NCBI GenBank assembly: GCA_964017145.1
Contig: OZ024847.1
Coordinates: 186,001 to 250,000 of the forward strand
Length of the DNA stretch: 64,000 nucleotides
Origin: Agrocybe praecox
Lineage: Eukaryota; Basidiomycota; Agaricomycetes; Agaricales; Agrocybaceae
Direction of reading: 5' to 3'
Of this stretch, positions 12,764 to 26,040 are shown piece after piece. The notes beneath the pieces are model-generated. The model was not told the origin of the DNA, did no database searches, and saw only the letters and a list, made by a program, of their open reading frames with translations. How positions within the stretch are numbered: position 1 is the stretch's first letter; each line of letters opens with the position of its first letter. The translations under genes were made by a program, and so were the position numbers.

Positions 12764-13146
12764 ATGGCCGAGTCACACCCCGGAAAACTCACTCTCCATG
12801 ACTACACTCTCGACGGAACATTCGTCTACGATGGCAAAATCCACCGATACCTCGCCTCGCTTCCCGAGAAGGCTCCATCCACTTTCACAAACATCGACGC
12901 GGTATTAAATGAAACCGAACCGGGGATTGCCAGAGGAATGATGGTTTTTGAAGGCAAAATCGAAGGTGGAGGAATCATCATTTACATGGACGACCAGCGC
13001 ATTAGCATCAATGCCGAGATCAAGGATAACACAGGCCCGTCTTTCAAGATTCATGGATTCGGAACGTGGTACGAGGTAAGAGCCCTGATATATACAGCCC
13101 GCGGCAGAGATGACCTACAATTTTCTTCCCATAGCACGACGCGTAG
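12764..13146 (+). CDS. Small two-exon hypothetical protein (107 aa)
   Basis: Exon 1 is 12764-13075 and exon 2 only 13135-13146; the intron has GTAAGA..CCATAG. The spliced product ends GFGTWYEHDA. Reading straight through gives a longer frame to 13249, but it crosses a good donor and acceptor and its extension has no pattern. The protein opens MAESHPGKLTLHDYTLDG, has no signal peptide or membrane segment, and is rich in alternating hydrophobic residues (GGGIIIYMDDQRISINAEI). This suggests a small beta-strand-rich cytosolic protein. I do not recognise the family. The coding bias and strong start context after a TATAAAA 165 bp upstream support a real gene. Confidence 0.7.
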
Positions 13147-14615
13147 CTTAGCTGAATTTGAAAGTGTCATTCATCCTATCGACAGACCTCGTATGCTTCA
13201 TAAATACTGCATAAAATCTGTAAACTCACTTCGTCCGATGGACCTTTAACCGAAATTTCTACAACAAATAAAAACAATGATTGATTTTGAAGTATTTCAT
13301 TTCACGTGGCCTGGTGTAATTACTTTCAAGTTCAAGTTTGGAGTTCGATTATTTTAAAGTTGTTTACTCTCACATTGAGAAAAGAAAGCAAGATGGACAA
13401 AACGGAAGGAAACAGACAAGCAAGTTACAAGTTACAACTGTGTGGCCCGCTTTCCCACGCTTTGAACATTTGAAATTGAAGTGTGGCAGTGCTGTACACC
13501 AGCTGACGCCCGATAGTCTGCAATAGATTAGATCAGATCAGATCATCCACACCGGGGAGCATTTTACTATGACGCGCTCTGTGGGTTCAATTCTATAACT
13601 GTGAGCTGGCGCCGAGCGCTGCGAGCCTGATCTAATGAGTACCTCGTTGCTTGATTAATCAAACACGTATCTCTCCTGCGAACTAGAGCAGCTAATTATG
13701 CAAACGTGCCATACTTACTTTTTCACCCAGTCTCTGAGTCAGAGTCGAAGTTTCTCTGGCACATTGAATCTTATCAAAACATCTATATGAGCTATGACAG
13801 ACTCAGCGTCATGAGCGGCGTATCGAAGGTTCTTTTGAGAAGTCACTATTTGAATAGGTTTGTGAATAAATATCTCTCTCTTTATCTGCAAGAGAGTCAC
13901 GACACGGTTATGGGGAATCTGTTATTGCATACATGCAAGAACTACTACGGGATAATTATTATCCGTATTTTTCTCTCCTTTGACTTGCCACCGCCACCAA
14001 GTCATGTACTCGAGTATCACATCGAGTGTATTTTTGTTCTGACATACGTGAGACCATAGAAACACAAAGAAAGCGGAGTCAGCATGTTTTTTAGTTGTGA
14101 TATCAAGCGTGTCTATTAACATTTCAACGAGACCCATTCAGAGCTCTGAAATGAATGGATTAAGAAACGGGGTAAAATTCTAATAAATGTAGAACATTGG
14201 ATGCCGTTCCTCCTGTTAACACTTTCGGCGTCATGACGTAGATGCCCGGAGGCGGCGCTGAATCCAAGGTACTAATATCTCTCACTTGTCGTATTTTAAA
14301 GAAGGTGTGATACTCTAATATGTGGCGCCGTGGCTTCTCTTTGATAAGATCTACGAATATTGCACCCTTCCTAGTCCTAATTCTCCGCGGAGAATCGTTT
14401 AACAATATGGCGGGAGGCACGCCACAGCAATTTATAACTCTTACAGAATTAATTGGTCGATTTGATGCGCCACGGTGAATGTGGACTAAAACTTGCATTA
14501 TATCGGGTTACAATCATAACTGGATAATTCCTCGGGTGAGCCGAATCGTCTCATATTCTTATAAAACCCACAATGGAGCTTTCTTTACACCCTTTCAAAC
14601 CCCCAAAAGCCGTCA
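13147..14615. other. Intergenic region, nothing recognised
   Basis: AT-rich sequence without a supportable gene. It includes a short GATCA tandem near 13527-13545. The frame 13706-14059 (+) has no recognisable pattern. Confidence 0.5.
14560..14566 (+). promoter_or_regulatory. TATA box of the P450 gene
   Basis: TATAAAA about 50 bp before the P450 start codon. Confidence 0.5.
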
Positions 14616-16853
14616 ATGATTAACATCACCCAAACAGATGTGCTAGTGGTGACTGCGTCCTTTGTGCTTACACTGTTCATACGACTCGTTTCAAAGCAAC
14701 AGTCTAAGCATCCGTATCCACCCGGTCCAAGACGTCTCCCCATCCTAGGAAATCTTCACCAGTTCCCTAAAAGTCCTGAGTGGGTTACGTATGACAAATG
14801 GAGCAAAGAGTTTGGTATGGGCATTGTTGCTTATCTCTTTTAATATTCTAATTCACGTCGTAGGCTCCGATTTGATATACATAAGAGGCGCAGGAATGGA
14901 GTTCGTAATTTTGAGCTCGTATGAGTCGATGGTCGACCTTTTAGATAAACGATCATCGATTTATTCAAGCCGGTATGTGTGTGAAATACATTATAGAAGG
15001 CCTTAAGCTCACAGGCAGGCCCATGATAATAGCCCAGAGTTTCCCATGGCCGGTGACCTGTAAGTATAACCTAGAGCTTGTTTTGCTTTGTATCGTTCTA
15101 GATCTGATATATTTCTTTCTTTTCAGTATGGGATGGGGTTGGCTAATAGCGGCGCTGGCCTATGGTGACGAATGGAGAGAACGTCGAAGAGCGTTTACCA
15201 AGTACTTCCACCCTTCCGATCCCTCCGCGTATCAGCCAAACCAAATTGAATTCGTGCATGGCATGCTATCTAGGCTACTGGAGGATCCAGATGACTTCTT
15301 CGCGATCCTCAAACAGTGAGTACTCGCCCTTTTGACTCCGCTCTGCATGTTTCTGAATGTCAACTTTAATAAAGCACCGTTGGAGGTTCATCAATATCCA
15401 TGACGTACGGATTACCAATCAAGAAGAAAGACGATCCCTATGTCCTCCTCGCCAACAAAGCAATTGCTACACTGAACGAAACAGTTCTTCCAGCCAACTA
15501 CCTGGTAAATATAGTCCCTGGGCTCAAATGCCTTCCCGAATTCTTCCCCGGTGCTGGGTTTAAGAAGCTCGCTAGAGAGTATAAGGAACTGCAGGAGAGG
15601 TTTCTCAATGTTCCTTTTTCCGACGCTGTAAAGATTCTGGTACGCATTATCTTCTAATAGTTGACGAGTCGGCTTAATGATTACTGCGTCAGACCAACGG
15701 TGATTGCAAGCCATGCTTTACTGCTTCATCTCTCGGATCCGTCGCGGACCTAACCAAAACGGAGCACACGCATCAATTAAAAGTCATTAGAGAAGCAGCA
15801 GGGCAGGTCTTCCAAGGTGATCTCTGAGAGACAGAGTCCGCGAAAACACGCTGACTGACAGAATAATACGTTCATAGCGTCCGCTGACACTACTCTGTCG
15901 GGCTTACAGTCACTTATTGGAGTTATGCTCCTCTTCCCTGAGGCACAAAGAAAGGCGCAGACGGAGCTTGATCGCGTTCTTGGTGGACGCCTTCCTGATT
16001 TCAGCGACGAGCCTGATTTACCTTACCTCACTGCAGTTGTGATGGAATTACTGAGGTAGGATGAATTGCGAATGAAAACTATCCTTGAATATTAACCACT
16101 TCCAGGTGGAATCCAATGGCACCGCTCGGTAAGCAGATACACCCGTCGCAGGGTCTAAACCCGGTTCTAATGTATAAAACAGCTCTACCACATAAATGCA
16201 CACAAGACGATATTTACAAAGGATACTTCATACCGAAAGGAGCCATCCTGATGCCTAATCTATGGTGAGCAGCTGTACAACATGTTGTTTGTCCTGACCT
16301 CATCATGACGCGTAAAGGGCACTCATGTACGACGAGGAGCATTTTCCAAATCCTACAGTCTTCAACCCAGATCGGTTCATGCGTGATGGAAAGCTATGTC
16401 TTGATGGTCTTCCTGACCCTAGGGAAATCGTATTCGGGTTCGGTCGTAGGTTCGTATTTCCATTCCTATCTCTCTTACCCCTTCATGTGTATCATCATTT
16501 CTGAGTCCTCCCTGAAACGTATCGCAAAACGGATGACGAAACGCTGAACGACTTAACGTTACACAGGATCTGCCCGGGCCGACATATCGGTATTTCATTC
16601 ATGTGGCTCGCTGCGGCTTCTATTCTTAGCGTATTCAATATAACCAAAGCGAAAGACGAGAATGGACAGGATATCGAGGCTCGCATGAAGCCTATGTACG
16701 GTGTCGTGATGTACGTCTTCAAAGAAACGTTTTATTCCGGCTTTTACTTGTCATCTGATTGAATTTATACATAGTGAATGGGAACCTTTCAAATGCGCGA
16801 TCACACCACGATCGAAGGAGGCTGTGGAACGTATCCGCGCTGCAACTGTCTGA
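14616..16853 (+). CDS. Cytochrome P450 monooxygenase
   Basis: Twelve exons join in frame to 516 residues, the usual P450 length: 14616-14814, 14864-14972, 15033-15059, 15127-15315, 15375-15639, 15693-15816, 15878-16055, 16106-16128, 16183-16264, 16318-16449, 16567-16710 and 16775-16853. An N-terminal anchor (residues about 9-22) is followed by the proline hinge YPPGPRRLPILGN. The I-helix ASADTT is near residue 305. The K-helix ExxR is ELLR (about 361-364). FNPDRF (414-419) is the PERF-type motif, and FGFGRRICPGRHIG holds the haem-ligand Cys445. All catalytic landmarks are present, so the enzyme is probably active: an ER-anchored haem-thiolate oxidase using NADPH-P450 reductase. The sequence around PMAGDLMGWGW and the exon pattern suit agaricomycete secondary-metabolism or xenobiotic P450s; substrate and CYP family cannot be given. 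No clustered biosynthetic partner genes are seen. The 27-nt third exon is the least certain. Confidence 0.93.
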
Positions 16854-18258
16854 TCAATTGAGGTTATTTCTTCTACTGCAATGTATAAGTAGCTGACGTA
16901 CGATCGCTCTATTGAATGGCGATTATACTTACGGAAGCTCGAATGTATACATAGTATGTGGTGTTTTGATTTGTAATAGTGTTTTCGATCTTTGAATAGT
17001 AAATCTTGATTAAGCAGATTAGGTTAGATCCTCACCAACATCAGCCTCATCTAATTTTGGATCACGACCTCGTAACTTTTAATCTTCCTCACCCCAAGGC
17101 ACGCTACGCCACTGTTCGTTCACTTTCGCTCATAGCACTACCAAGCGGCGTATTAATATTAGCAGAGCTCCGCTTAACATTAGGCCTGATGTCTTCTGGA
17201 TCGAACGGACACCATAAATCCTTTTTCGTTCCCGAATGGATTCTAGATGGTGCCACACTGCTCTAGCATCCTTTCGTGGAAGACACTCCCCCACAGCTAT
17301 ACCTTTCTCGGTTCCGCCATAGTAATCATTTACTTGATCTATTTTCTAGGGCCTCCAGCATGTGTATTGTCAATGACTCGTCACAAAATCCATGTTACTC
17401 ATGGTACCGTCCCTACGCCTTGATAACGCGTACGCCCTATTTTTCCGAGGCGTGTGGGGAATGATCTCAGCTTGGATGCGAGTCCGAGATGCCTGCAAAA
17501 TGAAAATGATTTTGAATTATGAAAGGACCATTCTAATTTTTGATCAATAAAGCAGAAAAGATCAAGTGTGCATGTGAAGACCAAAGCGTCAGGAATTGTG
17601 GGTGTCGATAATTCCACCAGTCGTTGTAGCAGTGTAACTGGCCATTAGAATAGAAAAAATAATTACGATGTGTGGCAAGTTGGTCGCAAGTTGAAATCAT
17701 TTGTCATCAGGGATTACTTAAAATAGATGTGCCGAGACCCGGCGGCGCTAGTTTGCTATGTTCGCTAATGGTTAGTCCGGACCCTGGACTCCTTGATCAC
17801 AATCATCAACCCTTCCGCTCTCTGCACGTACACTGGGCTCAATTATGTTCGACCGGGGGACCACGGAAAGCTACAATTTTACCACGGAAGCAATTATTAT
17901 CTATAAGGAATGCACTTTGAAGTCGCTATGTGGCCACAGCCGTGGGAATATACCAGTGAATCGGAGCTTGAACTTAAAAAGCAACACTTGGTGCGATGTC
18001 TATCTCCTTTTTTTCTCCCCACTTCCATCCCCTTGCATTTTCAAGGCTCTGCTTGTACAGAGTGTTAAAAATAAATAACACCATACCATGATCAAAATTT
18101 AAATACTATAGGTCATATACAAATATTTGCATCCAATAATCAATTCACTGGCAGCAACACGGAATCTTGGATGTTGGTCTTGTGGCTCAGCGGTTATAAA
18201 AGAGTAATTTTCTAGGCTTCAGAATATCTAGCCTTCCCCCAATTATTTTCGTAGATTT
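16854..18258. other. Intergenic region, nothing recognised
   Basis: This lies between the P450 and the 3' end of a minus-strand 7TM copy. Frames at 17006-17266 and 17672-18078 show no recognisable protein. No inverted repeats were noticed. Confidence 0.45.
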
Positions 18259-19553
18259 TTATGACTTGTCAGTCGAAATTTGATCTATTTGTTTCTCTTG
18301 GTTTGTCTCCGGAGACATATCGGTGGACAAAGCATCGCCGTCTATGGGCTGTCCTTCGAGATCAGGGGGTAGAATAGCCGAAGATACAGACGTCGAACCG
18401 TAATCCTGTGCCCCCGACAGTGCCAATCTGGCAACCATAAGCGTGGGAGCCAGGCCCTGTGTGAGGCGTACGTTGAGCTACGATAAACATTAGTCCTGAG
18501 AAAAAGGATGCCTTACAGAAGCTATGAGAGCCGCAGTTGACAGATAGTTGGTGAGAATAAGACTATTTATCGATGAAATCACCTCTCCTGTATTAAGAAA
18601 GTCGGCAACTGGAAGAAGAAGTGCACAGATGGTATAAAGATCACAGGATTGTGTGACTGTGTCAATGATGTGCCTGTACCTCCGTCGAGAGCGAGGATTC
18701 TGAGTCGTCCTCGAATAAATTTGGAAGCAGATGATGAATGTGGCTACCAGAGTAGTAGCAGCCCCAGAGCAGAAGAGAGTGGCGGAAATTGTGTTGGCTT
18801 GTTTAGCTCTTTTTGGTACTTCGAACGCGGTGTTTACGTCGTAAATGCCGAGGAACGTTGTATCGGCAACAGCAAGTCCTAAGTAGGCGTAAGTTCTCCC
18901 CATCAACAGGCGCATAAATCAAACCAACCAAATTCGACTATAAATAATATCAATGGGAATGCAAACTTGATTGCGGATCGTCCACAAGCGTTAAAACATC
19001 GCCAAACCTATTGCACAATAACTCGTTATATAGAGAATCTTGGAATAGAAGTGAATGCACATTACCATAAGACCACCAGCGAGAAGAAATCCAGCATTCT
19101 GTAATACTAATTGCAGAGCGGAAAGAGGGACTGGAAATGAGCCACCCAATACACTTTGGGTGAAAATTGATGCCCTCGACGCTCCTTCCTCCACGAACAC
19201 GATGTTTATGTAGTCTCATTGAACACCAAGCTGTATTAAAAGAAGGGCATACAGAGCTGTCATGGCGGCAACCATGATGCGTTTGTTAAATTTGGAGGCT
19301 CGCTGACTCTTAACTTTATTATCACTTGTGAAATTCAAACGGAGTATAAAATAGGGGCAACTACGTACGATAAATGTATACGCTGCTCGGATAGACGCCT
19401 GCGTATACACCTGTGGGTCGCAACGTAAGTGCAAGTAACGTGTATGGTAATGATGCTTAATATACCTATGAGGAAGAAGAGCAACGCGGTCGAGTGCAGA
19501 TTCGCACTAATGACTGTCCTTTGATCATGGAGGGAAATCTCGCTCGTTGACAT
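18259..19553 (-). pseudogene. Seven-helix membrane protein copy with a nonsense codon (locus 5)
   Basis: The exon series 19553-19466, 19410-19369, about 19298-19066, 19007-18929, 18878-18517 and 18456-18259 reproduces the whole family architecture and would encode about 333 residues. A single TGA at 19218-19216 interrupts it at codon 71, exactly where paralogues have the conserved Trp (LEWY, ILWY). Everything downstream remains open in the same frame: EEGASRASIF, then the helix 3 motif as AGGLMV (usual Asp replaced by Gly), WRCFNACGRS, GLAVADTTFLG, ICFQIYSRTTQ, RSRRRYRHIID, TQSCDLYT and GLAPTLMVARLALSG. So the break looks recent, a one-base TGG to TGA change. A sequencing error or codon readthrough is the alternative. 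The acceptor of exon 3 is weak. Exon 1 is 88 nt rather than 97. Confidence 0.75.
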
Positions 19554-22500
19554 GGCTATGAAGGGAAACTAGAGAGCTCCTGCTACTCATATATACATTG
19601 AGAGCGTTATGCCAAGTAAAGAAGATAAGTCCAGTTTTCTTTCGACATAAAATTAATAGCCTTCTTGATGATCAATCTTCTTTCGATAGGATGATGGATC
19701 GATGGATCATCGATAGGTTCTGGAAATTTTATTGATTCCTCGTCATACTTACAAACCTGCAACATGACCATGATACAGTCCCAAACATGCTACTAGTAAT
19801 TGTGATACTGTAATGACATCAAATCGTGATGACGAGGTTGGCATCAATACTATCAGTATCATTTGGCACCGTTTTACGTTCGTACTATAAAATGCATTAT
19901 ATCCTTATAATTCAAGAAATAGATACACCATCACTTGAAGACTGATATGACCACGCGTTGTCAACCATGTCCTTGATCATGCATGTGAATGACGTGGGTA
20001 AGATCGATATCGACCTTCCGTCTATTGAATAACGGGCACATACCTCCTAACCATGATACGTCTTGTATGATAGGTAAAATCAACGGACTCATTCTGTCCA
20101 TTCAAAAAGGTTATATATTTATTAGTCAATTCTCATGAAGGACTTCGGTTTAAGTTCGGATGTGTTCCCCTTGAATCACATGTCCACCTGGCAATCATCG
20201 TCAACTTGTGCTTCGTGAAACGCGTTTTTTACGACCAACCAACTACCGACTGGCCTAAATGAATGTTCAGACATTCAACATTCAACGTCCAAAGATCGAC
20301 TTTAAGTTCAAGGATGGTGATGCTTAGTCTCCATAGATTGCGCGCGACGGCGTTATCTAACCAATTCAAAACTTGAAGTTAGGATGCCTTATGTTTGTCA
20401 TCCTTACAGCCACCCAGCCAGAAAAGCACAGACGGATCGTGCAACATGAATTCTTATCACTCCACCATGCATTTGACTTGCATTCGTACTGCTTCCGCTC
20501 GCTCTTCATACCAAACACGATAGTGATTCTGCCAAAGTGGAATATCAAAGTCGCCCTCGCTTCAATTTCAAGGTACTTACTTATAATACATTGGCGCCAA
20601 TATATAACTCCTCATTTTCGCGTGCTCCGCTAACATCAAAATGATAGATACAAAGTTTCCTCCCTGACCCTCATTCCTGCCGTGGTGCATCAATTGGTGA
20701 AGGCATCGAGAAAGTCTATTTCAGCAACATCTTGAACGCCACTAGCGGCGGGGCGTATTTTTCTGCCTCGCTAAAAGAAGACGGCAAAATAAATACCTGG
20801 AGAAACTCGATTTATCGATGGCTATGGCATGTCAGAAACGGTGTGTCTATTTTCATGCATATATACATGCTCAATGGAATCAATCACTCACTTCAAGTGC
20901 CTACTAGGTGGGGTGCGTTGATATGCTCCTCCCGGTTACTGTATTAACCGTAGGATTGGAAGTGAAACCCCAGAGGCCCATAGGGGCAATTCGACAAGAA
21001 CGAGAAGGAATTGAAAACTTCAAGGGGGTTCGGGTCGAGGAAGTATCGAGGGTCAAGAGAAAAACACTAGCCTCGATGGCGAAGGGAAAAGGCCCAAAGA
21101 GAGAAAGTCATCAGCTGGGAAAGAAATATTTACGTGACAATCAATATCCAGGACTGTGACATTACGTGCTTACCATTGTGCCGATTCCGGCAGTCCAGGC
21201 TGTCGAAGCCGACTGGTTTTAAAAGAAAAGAGGGCTGCTTTTTTTCCACCTTTGAAGTCATGTCTCTGAAATTCGTGCGAAATACTTTGTATCATGATTT
21301 TGCATGTTTAAAAAGCCTTGTTAAAATATATATTATTTGACTCTCAGGTCGATTGAGATGAGGTCAAGACCCGCAAAAGAGTCGGAGCATCATACAGAGT
21401 AAGAGCTCCCAGCTCAGTGTCTATCATGATTGGACTAACCATATTTATCCATCTACTTGATCGTCGATACTATTTTTACTAGGGTACATAGTCGCTATGT
21501 GTGCCCACTGATCATCTGCGTCCCATCATGCATCATGCGTCAATGCATCACGACTGACCCGCCGGAGATCAGTATTTCCATTGGAAGTATACACGTACAC
21601 AGTGTATATACGTACATGGTCTCAAAGTACATAAACTAGAATCTGGAGAAAAAAAATATCCTCATGTGTCTATGCGTATCAAGTTTTACCACACACGCAT
21701 ACCATGTCTACTACCCTTTTTGTAAATATATATATATATTTAATTATTACACGATTGTCAAAACTGACGGATCAGACTGACGTCCATGAGAGGCATATAA
21801 ATGATGCACCAAACGGGTATCGCATGATATCATCGAATGGCACACACGGCAGTTCGGACTATACGGTATATTTTGGAGTGATGTTCAAAAGGAGGGAATG
21901 CTATCTTATTGATCCTATCGTATGAGTCCTTCTCTAAGCTAAAGGCTTAGCGCTCGTCTCTATGACTCAACATGATCAGGCCTAAGTATCCGTCGATTCC
22001 TAATCAAGTCACGGATCGCAAAAAGATTCAACGAACGATGTTTAGCCAAACGACTAGTTTCAGGACTTACTGGCGTCTGATCTTATTGGAGCTCATCATT
22101 TCCCTTGTATATATTTTTGTCTTATTTACGCATACATGATAAATCCCTGCGTACTGTACGTTTGAACACCGTCGCTGTCGCTATCCGTTGACGGAGCAGG
22201 TAACATCAAATTCATCAACAGAGCAGGGTACATGTAACGTTTGGCAATATCTAGATACAGATATAGACGCAGTTGTCTTTCGTTTCCCTTTCTTCCCTCT
22301 TTTTTCTTTTTCTCCTTTCGTCTCCCGTTTTTTTTCGATTTTTCGTTCTTCTGAATCGTCGGGACTACTTGGTGGAAAACTGTATTAAGGACTCTTGCCA
22401 AGACACCGGTTGTCTAGCTCGTTGATCGAATAAGCGTGGGAAAATAAGGCTCTAGGGAAGTCGGAACGCTCACTGCAGACTCGGTACGTGATGACCTTGG

Positions 22501-22794
22501 TTTTCATATCGTGCGACGACGACAGGAAAGACATACATTTACAGCTACAAATGGCTAACTATATCATATTTCAGACCTACAAGTCCTCATACATAGTGGT
22601 GCTCGATACCCCAGATAAAACACTCCGACTATCCGCATTCTGCGAGTAATCGGCAACGGTTACGCGAACGTCGCTGTCGCGAAGCGGGCCAGAAAGCGGT
22701 GCCACCGTCCACGAGGTTCAAATTTAATTTCGTGCCTATTTTGTCACTGCACCCATCAGGCATCAACGTTTCAACACGACTCTTTCGTCAACCA
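19554..22794. other. 3.2-kb region without supportable genes
   Basis: Mostly AT-rich. A frame around 20660-20870 (+) contains GASIGEGIEKVYFSNI and ATSGGAYFSASLKEDGK and looks like a fragment of a coding exon, but no flanking exons could be assembled and no family is recognised. Short TA microsatellites occur near 21720. Confidence 0.45.
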
Positions 22795-23180
22795 CTACCT
22801 CGACGGACCACCTCCACCCCCACTAGGACCACCTCCAGCTTCAACGCAAGCATCGTGATACCTTAATTCACCCCGGGCCTTGCTGAACGGCCATATTCCA
22901 CTCACATTTTTCTTGAATCCGGTCTCGATAGGATTCGTCAACACTCTTTGATCTGGTTTCTTCTTCCACGCGACTGTCTGACCGACCGGAACCCAACTAC
23001 TTCCCCCATCCCACATACACCCATTCCTAGCATTAGGCTTTTGACAGTCTAATCACCTTTGATTTGCATAACGCCTCTTACTCTTACCGTTCTTTACGTT
23101 TTGCCTCGACTTTTTAGGTCGGATAAGAGGATTGCGGCGCGAGCACAGGTGGCACACGCACACGTACCCATCGTATCAAG
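22795..23180 (-). CDS. Possible small gene, cysteine-containing, glycine-rich C terminus
   Basis: A frame ending at 22795 encodes NGCMWDGGSSWVPVGQTV, a lysine-rich middle, WPFSKARGELRYHDAC and a Gly/Pro tail. A possible acceptor at 23049 and donor at 23087 would join it to an upstream frame with VCVCHLC. That intron would be only 39 nt and no start codon could be fixed, so the model is tentative. No family recognised. Confidence 0.25.
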
Positions 23181-23840
23181 CCACGGTAGCGAAATCAGAA
23201 GTTGAACTTTGAACGCTAGGGAGAAAAAAACGCTGTGCGGAGAAGGTTCTGCGAAAGGTTCTGTAAAGGTGCGTACATTTCCTTCCATCATATTTGAAGT
23301 TTGGGGCTTCATTCCACCGGTGCTGGTGCTGCCTCCATTCCTTAATCCCCAACAGCTCGCACCCGCCCCGACTGTGAATTTTATGTTTATTCTTGGTCGT
23401 GGAAAGCTATCTTTAGCTTCTGGTCCATATTTATCGTCTCGGGGTGTTCCTCTTCTTTCTTTCTTTACTTACCTCGAGCAGCCACTTATATCCCTTTTCG
23501 CCTCCATATATCCGTGTTCCTGTGTTGTGTATTGATGATAGAGATAGGGGTTGGATTGAAATAGGAAAGGATTCTTTTTGGGTATGCTCTGCTGGAGTGC
23601 TGTGATGCGCGGCGGTCCTCGTTCAGACGCTACGCTGTCCTTTTCTTTCGCTCTTTTACTTTAAACCTCTTTCACCTCTTTGCTCTCATAATCCTCTTCT
23701 TCTTCCTCTTGTCATCGACTTATAGATCTTTGTTTTTAACGTTAACGAACCCTTCACTCACAGCCGTACTGCAACTCGACCGATTTCGATACGTCCGACA
23801 TCCCTTAGCATCATCTCCGCTCTTATAATTTCCAAAGAAG

Positions 23841-25478
23841 ATGCCCTTGAGCTTATATGCCTTACTAGGCGTTCCTTCATCAGCGTCAACCAATGCGCCA
23901 ACTCCTAAAACATTTGACCCAGCACACAAGTTCGTCACTTCTCCCATACGCCCCCTTTATTCGAATCCATTCTGGCTAGCTGGGGTCCGGGTACTGGTGG
24001 CGACGTACATATGGCTAGTCCTACTAGTTACGCTGATCTGGAAGAGCGTCAAGCTGCGTCAGGGTGATAGGTATGTCGTTTCTCTATTTTTGACCTTTTT
24101 TTGGATCGGCACAGCATCAAAAGAGTTCATTCGCTAATAACACTTGGAATCATTATAGTTATTTTTCATACTTCACGTACCTGACGTACGTCGGTCTATG
24201 CGCATACTACACTGCGTCGTCGTACCATACGCTCTCCTATGCTCTTCGGTGGAGGAGGAGGGGCGCTGGTGCTGGGTATTCGATACAGCTGTGGACCGGC
24301 GCTCTTGGTAGGATCGGACAGGCTTTATACGTTATTTTGCATGCGAGTGTCGTCACCTTTCGTGAGTTTATTCCTTGCGCTATTCACGCTATCGCTTTCG
24401 CTTTCAGTGTTGCTCTACTTTTCTATATCTCGTGGATTAGATTTCCTTTTTATATAATCTTCTCCTTCCCCTTGGATGCGTTCTCCGTTCAGGCCTCAGG
24501 CCTCAGGCACAATACTGTCGGCTATCTAAACGTTTCCCGTCCCTTTTCATCCTTCTATCCGGTTCATTTCTTGTTTCGCCGTTTCATGCGGCGTGCGCTA
24601 GCACTCTTTCTCTGGCTTTCAGACATTTTAAACACCACTCGGTGCCCCATTCACTTTATTGGCCCCTAACTCTTGTTGAAACCTCGGAAAACTAACATTT
24701 CCTTTTCTTCACATCTCCAGCCATCCTGGTAACGATCGTATTCTGGTCCTTACTCGCATCTCCAGACGTCTTTTCGGATAAATTCTCATGTACGCACTTT
24801 TACACCCGAAGCGCTGATTACGATTTCCTATACTTACTACCCTTTCCCCTTCATATATGCTCTCATACACATAGCATTCTCGAACATCTCAGTCCACGCA
24901 CTCAACTCGCTCTTTGCGCTGATCGAAATCCTACTCACTAATTCCCCCGCGCCCCCATGGATAACTTTACCTTTCATGATTGTCATACTTGGAGGGTACC
25001 TCGGCGTAGCGTATATAACTAAAGCCGAACAAGGGTTCTATGGTTAGTTCTTATTCGCTTGTGTATCTTGATTCCGACAGAAATAAGTATTGATGACCAA
25101 ATTTTCGTAAACTCAGTATACTCCTTCCTCAACCCTTCCGTGCAACACGCCAAACTCGCAGCATACATCGTCGGTATCGCACTCGCCGAATGTATCATCT
25201 TCGTCATCATCCGATACCTTATTGTCTTCCGCGAGCGATGGGCCGTGAAGCACAACCGCGTCTTACGCTCTGACTCTGACCTTGGGAACATTCATACCCA
25301 ACATGCAGATGAAGAGAGGGGAAGGGGGTCGGCAGGTGAAGGGCTGGCAGGCGAAGATGACTGGGAGGAAATCGAGAGTCCGAATGTGACTGTGGGTAAT
25401 AGCCCGACAAAGAGCGCTAGGACTGATCGGTCGATGGGAGATGGGGAGGAGGAGGTGAAGGTGAATGTTATGTTATGA
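23841..25478 (+). CDS. FAR-17a/AIG1-like multi-pass membrane protein (UPF0641-type)
   Basis: Five exons join in frame into 343 residues: 23841-24070, 24159-24361, 24721-24789, 24875-25042 and 25117-25478. The 359-nt third intron (24362-24720) is long for this locus. Hydrophobic segments include residues about 48-65 (VRVLVATYIWLVLLVTLIW) and a tyrosine-rich segment YFSYFTYLTYVGLCAYYTAS. Others are VTIVFWSLLASP, SVHALNSLFALIEILLTN, LPFMIVILGGYLGVAYIT and AAYIVGIALAECIIFVIIRY. The order, with the conserved NISVHALNS and QGFYVYSFL-like stretches, resembles fungal FAR-17a/AIG1-like proteins. Their animal relatives hydrolyse fatty-acid esters of hydroxy fatty acids; activity here is inference. The C-terminal about 75 residues are hydrophilic, acidic and probably disordered. 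The upstream sequence is pyrimidine-rich. Confidence 0.8.
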
Positions 25479-26040
25479 CGTTAATATCGTGTTGTGATGG
25501 ACGTTTGTTTCGTTGGGTATATATGTAATGGAATTCGCTTTGTACTGCTTGGCATGCATATATACCTATACTACTCTTATGCATTTCGTAACGCAGTATA
25601 AATAAGGCTAAGGTTAAAGATGACTGAGAATGAGGTCTGTCCTGTCTTCCCACCATTCATACCTGGATACTATCTTCTTATTTATTCTCGTATTTCATTG
25701 AGCTCGTGATTAATAATTATAAGAGTACCACAATATTTCTTGGTACGCGCGAGGCTGCTTCAAGCTTCATGTTTTGATGCGGGGCAACTTTGGGTCAACT
25801 TCGAGTGCGGGGAGGACTTGGCGACGGAAAACAAATATTTTCCAGTTACAGGATCTCAAAAGGTGCAGATAAGATAAGATGAATCCATGCCGGACCACAT
25901 ATGCCGAAGAAGCAAGCCGTGACGCTGGTGCCTGCTGACCAATCATGTCGTCACGGCTACCGCAGTGCCGCAGTGGCACCGTCGCTGGACTGTACTGAAC
26001 CATGCTTCATTGATACCAACGACCACCACGTTGACGCACG
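25479..26040. other. Intergenic, promoter region of vti1
   Basis: Short AT-rich spacer between two plus-strand genes. No gene or repeat seen. Confidence 0.5.

Noticed and set aside
13076..13249. Unspliced extension of the small gene at 12764
   Set aside because: It crosses a good GTAAGA..CATAG intron and has no conserved pattern; the spliced form ends 12 nt after the acceptor.
20660..20870. Fragment with GASIGEGIEKVYFSNI as a polysaccharide-degrading enzyme
   Set aside because: A faint resemblance to beta-helix enzymes only. No catalytic motif, no further exons.
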